This document shows positions 52,015 through 60,495 of a stretch of 64,000 bases of DNA, piece after piece; positions within the stretch are counted from its first letter, which is position 1, and every line of letters starts with the position of its first letter. The notes under the pieces were generated by a model. The model did no database searches. It was not told the DNA's origin and saw only the letters and a list, made by a program, of their open reading frames with translations. The DNA comes from Klebsiella michiganensis (GTDB lineage: Bacteria > Pseudomonadota > Gammaproteobacteria > Enterobacterales > Enterobacteriaceae). The position numbers and the translations under genes were made by a program. The stretch lies in assembly GCA_000963575.1 (NCBI GenBank), contig CP011077.1, forward strand, positions 1,984,001-2,048,000. The letters are read 5' to 3'.

Positions 52015-52174
52015 CCCTCACCCCGACCCTCTCCCTGGAAGGGAGAGGGGGAAACAATCGCGTGCTCTGCGCTAATTCCATCTCCCCTCAGGGGAGGGTT
52101 AAGGTGAGGGGGAGTTGAAGCGTTCTCTGTATGAATTCCCTCTCCCCTCAGGGGAGAGGGTTAGGGTGAGGGGA
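52015..52174. repeat. REP-like palindrome cluster (three units)
   Basis: Three units: 52015-52051 (CCCTCACCCCGACCCTCTCC, then TGGAA and GGGAGAGGG), 52080-52113 (TCTCCCCTCAGGGGAGGG then TTAAGGTGAGGGGG) and 52138-52174 (CCCTCTCCCCTCAGGGGAGA then GGGTTAGGGTGAGGGG). The first is inverted relative to the other two, so long RNA stems can form. It lies between the convergent tehB and pepT-like genes. Confidence 0.85.
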
Positions 52175-52177
52175 AAA

Positions 52178-53407
52178 TTACTTCGCCGCCAGCAGGCAAA
52201 GCCTCAACGCCACGTTATACGAAGCCTCAAACGCCCGCAGCGGTAAAAATTCAAACCGCGAATGGAAATTATGCGCGCCGGTAAAGAAGTTCGGCGTCAG
52301 CAACCCTTTGGCCGAAAGCGCCGCGCCATCCGTGCCCCCGCGCATCGGGATCACTTTTGGCTCAATCCCCAGCTCATCCAGGGCGGAAAAAATCAAATCG
52401 ATAGCCCGGCGGTCATCGGTAATGGCGTTGCTGATATTGCTGTAGGTATCGCTGATGCTGAATTCCACGCGTGCGGTCGGATATTGCGTGGCAATCTTCT
52501 GTGCCACTTCACTAATTTGCAGTTTGCGGCGTTCGAAATTGGCCAAATCGAAGTCGCGAATATTCGCCTTGAGCAGCGCTTCGCTTTGTGAGGCCTGGAT
52601 ACCATTAAACCAGACGTAGCCTTCGCGGCCTTCGGTGTGCTCGGGCGTTTGCTGGCGGTCAAAGTGGCTGATGTAGTCCATTGCCATCAGCAGCGGGTTC
52701 ACCAGCACGCCTTTGGACGACATCGGATGGCTGGTTACGCCGGTGAATTTCAACTCCGCGTGGGCTGCGTTGAAGTTTTCATACACCACTTCGCCCAGTT
52801 CGCAGCAGTCGATGGTCCAGGCAAAATCCACGTCAAAACGCGCCAGATCCAGCGCTTTTGCGCCACACAGGCCAATTTCTTCATCCGGGACGAAGGCTAC
52901 CACGATGTCACCGTGCCGGTGCTCAGGCGTCAGGTTTTCCAGCAGCGTCATCACCACCGTGACGGCGGCCTTGTTGTCCGCGCCCAGCACGCTGGTACCG
53001 TCGCTGAAGATAATCTCTTCGCCAGGATAGGCGTTGATTTCCGGGTGCTCCGCCGTGCGCAGCCAGATGTTCTCTTTGGCATTCAGGCATAAATCTTCGC
53101 CGGTGAAGCGCAGGATCTGCGGATGAATGTCCGGGGACAGTCCTACGTCAACGGTATCAATGTGCGTAATAAACCCCACGCGCGGGGCGCCAGCCACGTT
53201 GCCTTTTTTCACGGCGGTTACCGTGGCGTGCTCATCAATCACAATATTTTCAAGACCCAGCGCACGCAGTTCTTCCGCGAGCAAGCTGGCCATTTCATGC
53301 TGTCCGGGGGTACTGGGCAGGCTGCTGACGCGCGGATCGCTTTGGCTGGTCACCGCCAGATAACGGAACAAACGTTGGGTGAGCTGCTCGCTGAGCGACG
53401 AAGGCAT
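52178..53407 (-). CDS. PepT-family tripeptidase (M20B)
   Basis: A 409-residue metallopeptidase resembling peptidase T, which removes N-terminal residues from tripeptides. Di-zinc site residues are visible: H82 and D84 in THIDTVD, bridging D144 in GADNKAA, E176/E177 in PDEEIG, D200 in TIDCCELGE and H382 in GAHNFHSRFEF. The second site reads DCCE where E. coli PepT has DGGG. It is divergent at 119 bases from a peptide-binding protein gene, suggesting joint peptide uptake and breakdown. As a paralogue of pepT I give no symbol. Confidence 0.9.
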   Translation of the reverse strand: MPSSLSEQLTQRLFRYLAVTSQSDPRVSSLPSTPGQHEMASLLAEELRALGLENIVIDEHATVTAVKKGNVAGAPRVGFITHIDTVDVGLSPDIHPQILRFTGEDLCLNAKENIWLRTAEHPEINAYPGEEIIFSDGTSVLGADNKAAVTVVMTLLENLTPEHRHGDIVVAFVPDEEIGLCGAKALDLARFDVDFAWTIDCCELGEVVYENFNAAHAELKFTGVTSHPMSSKGVLVNPLLMAMDYISHFDRQQTPEHTEGREGYVWFNGIQASQSEALLKANIRDFDLANFERRKLQISEVAQKIATQYPTARVEFSISDTYSNISNAITDDRRAIDLIFSALDELGIEPKVIPMRGGTDGAALSAKGLLTPNFFTGAHNFHSRFEFLPLRAFEASYNVALRLCLLAAK

Positions 53408-53526
53408 AGTGTTTCCTTATTGTTCGATGTTGTTTGTTGGCAATGTAAATTTAATGTTATTTATTAAGGCGCTTTGCACAAGCTTTATTCATTCAGGGTC
53501 AGGACAAACACCACAGGAAGACAGCG

Positions 53527-55122
53527 ATGAAAACAAAGATTACAACGCTTGCACTTGCCGTAGCGGCGCTCTCCATCAGTACCAGCGTGGCGGCCAGCAC
53601 GCTGGTTTATTGCTCTGAAGGTTCACCGGAAAACTTCAACCCACAGCTGTACACCTCGGGCACCAGCGTGGATGCCAGCGCGGTGCCGGTTTATAACCGA
53701 CTGGTGGATTTCAAAGTTGGCACCACGGAGTTGCAACCCAGCCTGGCGGAAAGCTGGGATGTCAGCGAAGACGGAAAAGTCTACACCTTCCATCTGCGCA
53801 AGGGCGTTAAGTTCCAGAGCAACAAGTACTTCAAGCCCGGCAGAGATTTCAACGCGGATGACGTGATTTTCTCGTTTATGCGCCAGAAAGATCCTAAGCA
53901 TCCGTACCACAACGTCTCCAACGGCAACTATTCCAATTTTGAAAGCCTGGAGTTCGGCAAGCTAATAACCGCGATTGATAAAGTGGATGACAACACCGTG
54001 CGGTTCACGCTGGCGCACCCGGAAGCCCCGTTTGTCGCTGATTTGGGCTGGTATTTTGCCTCGATTCTGTCTGCCGAATATGCGGACGCCATGATGAAGG
54101 CCGGCACGCCGGAGCGGGTGGATTCCGACCCCATTGGCACCGGGCCGTTTGAGCTGAAGCAATATCAGAAAGACTCCCGCATTCTCTATACCGCTTTCCC
54201 TGATTACTGGCAGGGTAAATCAAAAATCGACCGCCTGGTGTTCTCGATTACGCCAGATGCGTCGATCCGCTACGCCAAACTTGAGAAAAATGAGTGCCAG
54301 GTGATGCCGTTCCCGAACCCGGCGGATCTGCCGCGGATGAAGGAAAACAAAGACATCACGCTGATGCAAAAAGCGGGGCTGAATACCGGCTTCCTCGCGT
54401 TTAATACCCAGAAACCACCGCTGGATAACGTAAAGGTGCGCCAGGCGCTGGCGCTGGCTATCAATAAACCGGCCATTATCGAAGCGGTATTCCATGGCAC
54501 GGGGATTGAGGCGAAAAATTTGCTGCCGCCGGGCGTGTGGAGTGCGGATGACAAGCTCAAAGACTACGATTACGATCCTGAAAAAGCGAAATCCCTGCTC
54601 AAAGAAGCCGGATTTGCCAACGGCATGAGCATCGACCTGTGGGCAATGCCGGTGCAGCGGCCCTACAACCCGAACGCTAAGCGTATGGCGGAAATGATCC
54701 AGGCCGACTGGGCGAAAGTTGGCGTGACGGCGAAAATCGTTACCTATGAATGGGGCGAATACCTCAAGCGAGTGAAGGGCGGCGAGCACCAGGCGGCGCT
54801 GATGGGCTGGACGACGGCAACGGGCGACCCGGACAACTTCTTCGGGCCATTGTTTACCTGCACATCGGCCAACGGCGGCTCTAACTCATCCAAATGGTGC
54901 TACCAGCCGTTTGATAAGCTGATTCTTGAAGCCCGCGCCGAGGGGAATCACGATAAGCGCGTCGCGCTCTATAAAGAAGCCCAGCAGATGATGCACGACC
55001 AGATGCCTGCGGTGATGATTGCCCACTCCACAATTTTCGAGCCGGTACGCAAAGAGGTGACCGGGTATGAAATTGACCCGTTCGGGAAGCATATTTTTTA
55101 TCAGGTGGATGTGAAGAAGTAG
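53527..55122 (+). CDS. Dipeptide/oligopeptide ABC transporter binding protein, no linked permease
   Basis: A 531-residue periplasmic protein of the DppA/SBP_bac_5 family. The signal peptide (about 1-23, ending SVAA) is followed by STLVYCSEGSPENFNPQLYTSG, as in DppA, and DSDPIGTGPFELKQYQKDSRI is also conserved. It probably binds dipeptides. No dppBCDF-like permease genes are nearby, so it must use another transporter. It is divergent from the peptidase gene. Confidence 0.92.
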   Translation: MKTKITTLALAVAALSISTSVAASTLVYCSEGSPENFNPQLYTSGTSVDASAVPVYNRLVDFKVGTTELQPSLAESWDVSEDGKVYTFHLRKGVKFQSNKYFKPGRDFNADDVIFSFMRQKDPKHPYHNVSNGNYSNFESLEFGKLITAIDKVDDNTVRFTLAHPEAPFVADLGWYFASILSAEYADAMMKAGTPERVDSDPIGTGPFELKQYQKDSRILYTAFPDYWQGKSKIDRLVFSITPDASIRYAKLEKNECQVMPFPNPADLPRMKENKDITLMQKAGLNTGFLAFNTQKPPLDNVKVRQALALAINKPAIIEAVFHGTGIEAKNLLPPGVWSADDKLKDYDYDPEKAKSLLKEAGFANGMSIDLWAMPVQRPYNPNAKRMAEMIQADWAKVGVTAKIVTYEWGEYLKRVKGGEHQAALMGWTTATGDPDNFFGPLFTCTSANGGSNSSKWCYQPFDKLILEARAEGNHDKRVALYKEAQQMMHDQMPAVMIAHSTIFEPVRKEVTGYEIDPFGKHIFYQVDVKK

Positions 55123-55133
55123 CTGGACTGAAG

Positions 55134-55211
55134 ACCCCTCTCCCTGGCAGGGAGAGGGCATAAACACTGTTTCCCGTGGCTGATTTACCCCTCTCCCTCA
55201 GGGGAGAGGAG
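55134..55211. repeat. REP-like palindrome cluster (two units)
   Basis: ACCCCTCTCCCTGGCAGGGA GAGGG at 55134-55158 and ACCCCTCTCCCTCAGGGGAG at 55187-55209, the same family as at 52015-52174, in the convergent gap between the binding protein gene and the PTS operon. Confidence 0.8.
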
Positions 55212-55239
55212 CTTTACCCACCTGAACCCAATTAAACCG

Positions 55240-56607
55240 CTACACCGTACTCCTCTCACTCACCGCCTCAACTGGCGCTGTTGATGCAGCCTGGTTCGCC
55301 TGTTGCTCTTCGCGGAACTTCAGGTTATCCCACACCCGGAAGAACGGGTAATACATCACCAGTGAGATAGCCAGGTTCACAATCTGCAGAATGGAGCCGG
55401 AAACATGGCCGCCCGTCGCTAAATAGCCGCTGACGATAATGGGCGTAGTGAACGGCAGCGCAATGCCGGCAGGAGGTGCCACCAGGCCGGTTGCCATCGC
55501 CGTGTAGGAGACAATCACCAGCACCACCGGCGTAAGGATAAACGGCACCACCAGGTATGGGTTCATCACCAGCGGAATGCCAAACACCATCGGTTCGCTG
55601 ATGTTAAACAGGCTGCCCGGTGCGGCAATCTTGCCCAGTTGCTTCATTTGCACGCTGCGGCTGCGGATCAGCATAAAGATCACCAGACCTAACAGCGCCC
55701 CGGTGCCGCCAGGGGCGATCCACAGGTCATAGAACTGCTGGGTAATGATGTGCGGGATAGGCAGGCCGTTCTGAAAAGCCGCGAGGTTCTCGGACATGTT
55801 GGTCAGCCAGACCGGGCGGATAAACACCAGCACGATGGTGTCGCCGTGCAGGCCAAGCGTCCACAGAATGCCAATCAGGATCACCGACACAATCATTCCC
55901 GGCAACGAGCCGCCAATATGGCTCATCGGGATGCCGACCAGATCCGTTATCATGGTGTTGATATCACCAAACGGCGTGGCCTCCACCAGCAGGCGAAGCG
56001 CCAGCACCACCGCCAGCACGCAGAACCCCGGCACCAGCGCGAGGAACGATTTTGCCACCGCAGGAGGCACGCCTTCCGGCATGCGAATCACCAGATTACG
56101 GTTGCTGATGAAGCGGTAGATCTCGGTTGAAAGCAGGGCGATCAAAATCGCGACAAACAGCCCCTGGCTACCAATTTGCCCCATCGGCAGCACGCCCTTC
56201 ACGAACTCAGCGGGACCCCCGGACGGTGGAGTAAACATGATATTCTGCGGGATGGTCATGATAAAGGCCACCAGCGACACCGCACCCGCCGTAAGCGGGT
56301 CGATGGTGCGGTACTTCTCGGCCAGACGATAAGCGATGCCGAAACTGGAGATAATCGCCATGATGTCATAGGTCGCTTTGACCGGATAAAGCAGCTTGGT
56401 CTGCCATGTGGCGCCGAACAAATCGGTCATCAACTGGGGGTAGCCCGGCACCGGTAGGTAAGCGAAAATCAGAAAGAACGAGCCTATCAGCATGAACGGC
56501 ATGTTCAGGATGATCCCGTCGCGGACGGAAAGCACATGCTTTTGCCCGGCGATTTTCAGCGCCACGGGCAGCACATATTTTTCAAGAAACGATTTCTTTG
56601 CGGACAC
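55240..56607 (-). CDS. PTS enzyme IIC, lactose/cellobiose family
   Basis: A 455-residue IIC permease with about ten membrane helices, matching cellobiose/beta-glucoside EIIC proteins (SVRDGIILNMPFMLIGSFFLIFAYLP at the start; APGSLFNISEPMVFGIPLVMNP late, which holds the sugar-site histidine/glutamate region). It imports and phosphorylates a beta-glucoside with the IIB protein encoded upstream. It is the last gene of the operon IIB - glycosidase - IIC. No IIA gene is in the window. Confidence 0.93.
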   Translation of the reverse strand: MSAKKSFLEKYVLPVALKIAGQKHVLSVRDGIILNMPFMLIGSFFLIFAYLPVPGYPQLMTDLFGATWQTKLLYPVKATYDIMAIISSFGIAYRLAEKYRTIDPLTAGAVSLVAFIMTIPQNIMFTPPSGGPAEFVKGVLPMGQIGSQGLFVAILIALLSTEIYRFISNRNLVIRMPEGVPPAVAKSFLALVPGFCVLAVVLALRLLVEATPFGDINTMITDLVGIPMSHIGGSLPGMIVSVILIGILWTLGLHGDTIVLVFIRPVWLTNMSENLAAFQNGLPIPHIITQQFYDLWIAPGGTGALLGLVIFMLIRSRSVQMKQLGKIAAPGSLFNISEPMVFGIPLVMNPYLVVPFILTPVVLVIVSYTAMATGLVAPPAGIALPFTTPIIVSGYLATGGHVSGSILQIVNLAISLVMYYPFFRVWDNLKFREEQQANQAASTAPVEAVSERSTV

Positions 56608-56699
56608 GGTTACCCCTGTCCCGGCGCATGGCCGGGCATTATTGTTATTGATTTCTGTTGTGGGGTGGGCGGCACAGAATCGCCCACCGGTAAGCGGCG

Positions 56700-58001
56700 C
56701 TAATTAAACTGCGGCAGCCACGCCTTGTTGCTTTCAAGCACTTCATCGAGCAACGTCTGAGCGATATTCACATCGGCCACCAGCGGGTTGGCTATCAGCG
56801 CCAGGAGCGCCTGCTGCTTATCGCCATGTACCGCCGCTTCAATCGTCAGCCGTTCAAAGTCTTTCACCTGCTGCGTCAGGCCATTCATCAGGGGAGGAAG
56901 TTTGCCGAAGGCCAGCGGATGGGCCCCCAGGGCGTCAATCACGCAGTTGGTTTCTATAACCGCGTCGTCCGGCAGTCCCTGAATAGCGCCATTGTTCACG
57001 GTATTCACCACCATTTGCTTGCCGAGGTTGTTGTACAGGGCATCGATAAGCTCCAGGGCTACTTCCGAATAGAACGAGCCGCCGCGCTGGCTCAACTGCT
57101 CCGGCTTTTTGTCGAGCTGCGGGTTGGCGTATAGCTCAAACAGCTCGGCCTCCACTTTCATCACCTGCTCGGCGCGGGTGCCTTTCCCGTTAGCGGCATC
57201 CGCCAGCTCGTCTTTGAGCATGGTGCGGGTTTGCCAGAAGTAACGATGGTACGGGCAAGGGATCGCTTTCAGGGCGCGCAGCAGGGCGGGTGGCCACGGA
57301 ATAGCTTTGATGTTGTTCATCGACAACTGCTCACCGTCGCACAACATCTCAATCACCTCGGTGGTCGCATCCCGGCCATCGGCAATCACTTCGTGCACCC
57401 ACACCATGTGGTTGAGCCCGGCGAAGCGTAGCGTGACTTTGTCATAAGGCAGTTTGAGCATGTCGGCGATGGTGTGGTGCATGGTCACCGGCACATTGCA
57501 CAGACCAACAATCCTGGCAGAGCTGTAGCGGGAGACGGCCTCGGTGACGATCCCCGCCGGGTTGGTGAAGTTAATAATCCAGGCATTCGGGGCCAGACGC
57601 TCAACGCGTTGAGCGATATCCAGCATCACCGGGATAGTACGAAGCGCTTTCGCAAAGCCGCCGACGCCGGTGGTCTCCTGGCCCAGCAGTTCGTGGCTGA
57701 GGCCCAGGCGTTCGTCGGCGGCACGAGCGGGCAACTGCCCCACGCGAAGCTGGGTCAATACAAAGCTTGAGCCTGCAATCGCGGTGTCTGGCTCGTAATG
57801 CACCGTCACGTTAACCTGGTCCAGCCCTTTGCTGTCGAACATGCGGCGAGCCAGCGCGGCGATGATCTCGACCTTCTGGCGGCCAGCTTCCACATCCACC
57901 AGCGCCAGCTCGGTCATCGGCAGAACGGCATGGCGTAGAATCAGGCCTTCAATCAGTTCCGGGGTGTAGCTGCTCCCCCCGCCCACAACGGTAATTTTCA
58001 T
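56700..58001 (-). CDS. Family 4 6-phospho-beta-glucosidase
   Basis: A 433-residue GH4 enzyme, which uses NAD+ and a divalent metal to split phosphorylated disaccharides by a redox mechanism. Visible are the nucleotide motif GGGSSYTPELIEG (residues 8-20), INFTNPAGIV (143-152), metal ligands C168 in GLCNVP and H198 in GLNHMVWV. It is close to LicH/CelF. It would hydrolyse the sugar phosphate made by the linked PTS. It lies 16 bases after the IIB gene and 92 before IIC. Confidence 0.94.
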   Translation of the reverse strand: MKITVVGGGSSYTPELIEGLILRHAVLPMTELALVDVEAGRQKVEIIAALARRMFDSKGLDQVNVTVHYEPDTAIAGSSFVLTQLRVGQLPARAADERLGLSHELLGQETTGVGGFAKALRTIPVMLDIAQRVERLAPNAWIINFTNPAGIVTEAVSRYSSARIVGLCNVPVTMHHTIADMLKLPYDKVTLRFAGLNHMVWVHEVIADGRDATTEVIEMLCDGEQLSMNNIKAIPWPPALLRALKAIPCPYHRYFWQTRTMLKDELADAANGKGTRAEQVMKVEAELFELYANPQLDKKPEQLSQRGGSFYSEVALELIDALYNNLGKQMVVNTVNNGAIQGLPDDAVIETNCVIDALGAHPLAFGKLPPLMNGLTQQVKDFERLTIEAAVHGDKQQALLALIANPLVADVNIAQTLLDEVLESNKAWLPQFN

Positions 58002-58017
58002 TGTCTTCTCCCGGTTA

Positions 58018-58323
58018 TCAGGCCATCAGGGTAAGGGCTTTATCCAGTACACGGTCGCCGCGCATCGTGCCGTAATCCATCATGTCGATAACCGCGACCG
58101 GTTTGCCGAGAGGGGCTGAAAGTTCCGAGAGGCGGGCCAGTTCGAACTGCACCTGAGGACCAAGCAGTACCACGTCGGCGCCCTGGAGATGGCTTTCAAT
58201 TTCAGCGACAGAGACGGCGTCAATTTGAACATCCAGGGCGCGTTTTGTGGCCTCGGTGCGCATTTTCTGCACCAGCATGCTGGTGGACATTCCCGCGGCA
58301 CAACACAACATGATCTTTTTCAT
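58018..58323 (-). CDS. PTS enzyme IIB, lactose/cellobiose family
   Basis: A 101-residue cytoplasmic IIB protein with the phosphocysteine loop MLCCAAGMSTSML; C8 aligns with the active cysteine of ChbB. VVLLGPQVQFEL also matches the family. It passes phosphate from a IIA protein to the sugar on IIC. It is the first gene of the operon, and starts 17 bases downstream of the nearest RpiR box. Confidence 0.93.
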   Translation of the reverse strand: MKKIMLCCAAGMSTSMLVQKMRTEATKRALDVQIDAVSVAEIESHLQGADVVLLGPQVQFELARLSELSAPLGKPVAVIDMMDYGTMRGDRVLDKALTLMA

Positions 58324-58340
58324 TACCTTTATCCTTCAAA

Positions 58341-58357
58341 TTGAAAACGTGTTTCAA
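58341..58357. promoter_or_regulatory. RpiR-type operator candidate 1
   Basis: TTGAAAACGTGTTTCAA, inverted repeat TTGAAA-N5-TTTCAA, 17 bases upstream of the IIB start codon. It shares its pattern with boxes at 58383 and 58503. Confidence 0.65.
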
Positions 58358-58382
58358 ACAACAGCGCGTTTATTCAGCATGT

Positions 58383-58399
58383 ATGAAAATTATTTTCAT
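58383..58399. promoter_or_regulatory. RpiR-type operator candidate 2
   Basis: ATGAAAATTATTTTCAT, a perfect inverted repeat around one base, centred 42 bases from box 1, four helical turns. Confidence 0.65.
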
Positions 58400-58502
58400 G
58401 ACCGTGATCTGCGTTGGATTATTGGTTTCCCGAATGTTAACGAAATAACAGGGCTTTTACGGAGAGGAGACAAACAGCGGCAAGACAACACGGCAAAGTT
58501 AA

Positions 58503-58519
58503 TTGAAAAATAATTTCAA
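58503..58519. promoter_or_regulatory. RpiR-type operator candidate 3
   Basis: TTGAAAAATAATTTCAA, TTGAAA-N5-TTTCAA, 53 bases upstream of the regulator start codon; placed for autoregulation. Confidence 0.65.
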
Positions 58520-58572
58520 CGCACTATGATGATTTATCCGCCCGTGACGCAGACACAAGGAACCTTTCAGCG

Positions 58573-59688
58573 ATGGATATTGTTTACCACCTGGTCCATG
58601 GGTTAGCCGATTCTTCTCCCCAGGAAACGCGGCTGGCCCGCTTTTTTCTGGAGAATTTCTTCCAGCTACCGGATGCGACGATGGAGCAACTGGCGGCGCG
58701 TGCGGGGGTGAGTCAGGCCACGCTCCAGCAGTTTGCACGCACCATTGGGTGCAGCGATATGAACGATTTCCTCGGCCAGGTTCGCCACCAGCAGCATGAC
58801 AGCCGGGTACAGGAATTACTGGCCGCACCGTCTCAGGTGTTGGGGGATGCCGCCTGGGTGGACAACGACACGCTGCAGTTTTTGGCCAACCGTGGCGGCG
58901 TGGCTAAAGATGTGCTGGCGCGCTTTTCTCATTCCATCGGCCGGGATACGGAGGGCGATATTATCAGCCGAATCCGTCAGCGGTTGGCGGAATTCAGCCA
59001 GCAGGAAGCCCGGGTGGCGCAGGCCATTCTGCACGATCCAGGCTTTGCATCGTCGGCGACAATCGACCAACTTGCCCAGGCGGCAGGGGTCAGCCCGGCC
59101 ACCATCACGCGCTTTGCCAGAGCCGCAGGCTGCGACGATATTCGTGATTTACGCATGAAGCTGGCGCAGGCCAGCACCGCCATGCCGGGCAGTGAGCTGC
59201 CGGCGTCCTGGCAGCAGCGGTTAAGCGGTATTCAGCAGTCGTTAACCCAGCAGTTGGAAACTCTCCCGGAAGCCAACGTAGCGCGCGCCGCTTCGCTGCT
59301 AAAGCGGGCGAAAGCAATTCATATCTTCAGCGCCGGCGCGGCAGACACGCCTTTTGCCAGCCTTTTGCAGTACCGACTGCTGACGCAGGGCCAGCCCGCC
59401 AGCGTCTGTTATGACCCTGCGCTAATGAGCTTCACCGCCTCAATGTTGAATCACGAGCAGGCGATGATCATCTTTGCCAGTTCGACGCCGGACAGCACCC
59501 TGCTGGCGGCGGTGCAGCAGGCCCGGCGGCAGGGCACGGCGATCGTTATGGTGACCAAAGATCCCGCCAGCACAGTCCATGCCGGAGATGTCTGGCTGCC
59601 ACCCGGTGAGGGGGCTTATGGTGCGCTATTGATTGTTGACCTGCTTTGCGAGGGCGCCACCCCCGACAGCGATGAGCGTAAGATCTGA
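58573..59688 (+). CDS. RpiR/MurR-family regulator with two HTH domains
   Basis: A 371-residue regulator, longer than the usual 280 or so of the family. The first RpiR helix-turn-helix is at about 1-75 (MEQLAARAGVSQATLQQFARTIGC), a second at about 128-200 (IDQLAQAAGVSPATITRFARAAGC), and a SIS sugar-phosphate-binding domain at about 233-360 (IFSAGAADTPFASLLQYRL). The two HTH units are clearly duplicates. It is divergent from the PTS operon with three inverted repeats between, so it probably controls that operon; the effector is likely a phosphorylated sugar. Confidence 0.9.
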   Translation: MDIVYHLVHGLADSSPQETRLARFFLENFFQLPDATMEQLAARAGVSQATLQQFARTIGCSDMNDFLGQVRHQQHDSRVQELLAAPSQVLGDAAWVDNDTLQFLANRGGVAKDVLARFSHSIGRDTEGDIISRIRQRLAEFSQQEARVAQAILHDPGFASSATIDQLAQAAGVSPATITRFARAAGCDDIRDLRMKLAQASTAMPGSELPASWQQRLSGIQQSLTQQLETLPEANVARAASLLKRAKAIHIFSAGAADTPFASLLQYRLLTQGQPASVCYDPALMSFTASMLNHEQAMIIFASSTPDSTLLAAVQQARRQGTAIVMVTKDPASTVHAGDVWLPPGEGAYGALLIVDLLCEGATPDSDERKI

Positions 59689-59776
59689 GTTTTTACATCA
59701 AGGCCGCTTAACCCCCACACAAAGTGTCGTTTTTTGCTATACCTGAAAGGCTTATACCAACTAACAGGAACAAACG

Positions 59777-60445
59777 ATGCGTACCACAACGTATTTTAAA
59801 GTGGCTTGTCTGGCAGGTTTATTAGCGCTGGCGGGGTGTGCTTCCAAAACCACCTCACCGGAAAAATACTCTGGGTTTTTAAAAGATTATTCCGGTCTGC
59901 AGGAGGCAAAATCGGCAACCGGTAAAACCGTTATGCGCTGGGTTGACCCGAACTTTAAACCCGGCAACTACGACAGCCTGGTGTATAACCCGGTTGTTTA
60001 TTATCCAACGCCTAAACCGACGACTCAGATTGGCCAGCAAACGCTGGATGGCCTGCTGGCCTATACCAACACTAAGCTGAAGGCAGCGGCGGCGCAGCGT
60101 AAACCGCTGGTCACGACGGCAGGCCCACGCAGTCTCATTTTCCGTGGGGCGATTACCGGCGTGGACAGCACTAAAGAAGGCCTGCAGTACTACGAAGTGA
60201 TCCCGATTGCGATGGTCGTCGCGGGAACGCAAATGGCCACCGGGCACCGCACCATGAACACCGATCTCTACTTCGAGGGCGAGCTGATTGATGCGGCGAC
60301 TAATAAGCCCGTTTTACGCGTGGTGCGTAAGGGCGAAGGGAAAACGCTCAGCAATGAAAACGCCAAAGTCACCGTCGATACCCTGAAACAGGTGGTGGAT
60401 GATTTGGCCACCGATGCCACAATGTTTGACGTGCCGAATAAATAA
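59777..60445 (+). CDS. ydcL: YdcL, DUF3313 lipoprotein
   Basis: A 222-residue lipoprotein with lipobox LAGC (acylated C21) after a signal peptide. It matches E. coli YdcL along its length (KPLVTTAGPRSLIFRGAITGVDSTKEGLQYYEV, ATGHRTMNTDLYFEGELIDAATNKPV). Function is unknown. It is monocistronic with its own terminator. In E. coli it follows tehB directly; here the PTS block and peptide genes lie between. Confidence 0.95.
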   Translation: MRTTTYFKVACLAGLLALAGCASKTTSPEKYSGFLKDYSGLQEAKSATGKTVMRWVDPNFKPGNYDSLVYNPVVYYPTPKPTTQIGQQTLDGLLAYTNTKLKAAAAQRKPLVTTAGPRSLIFRGAITGVDSTKEGLQYYEVIPIAMVVAGTQMATGHRTMNTDLYFEGELIDAATNKPVLRVVRKGEGKTLSNENAKVTVDTLKQVVDDLATDATMFDVPNK

Positions 60446-60460
60446 CGTTTCCTACCGGTT

Positions 60461-60494
60461 AAAACCGCAGCCATCAACAAGCTGCGGTTTTTTT
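60461..60494. terminator. Terminator after ydcL
   Basis: AAAACCGCAGC/GCTGCGGTTTT stem, 9-base loop, T run; between convergent ydcL and the EamA gene. Confidence 0.9.
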
Positions 60495-60495
60495 A

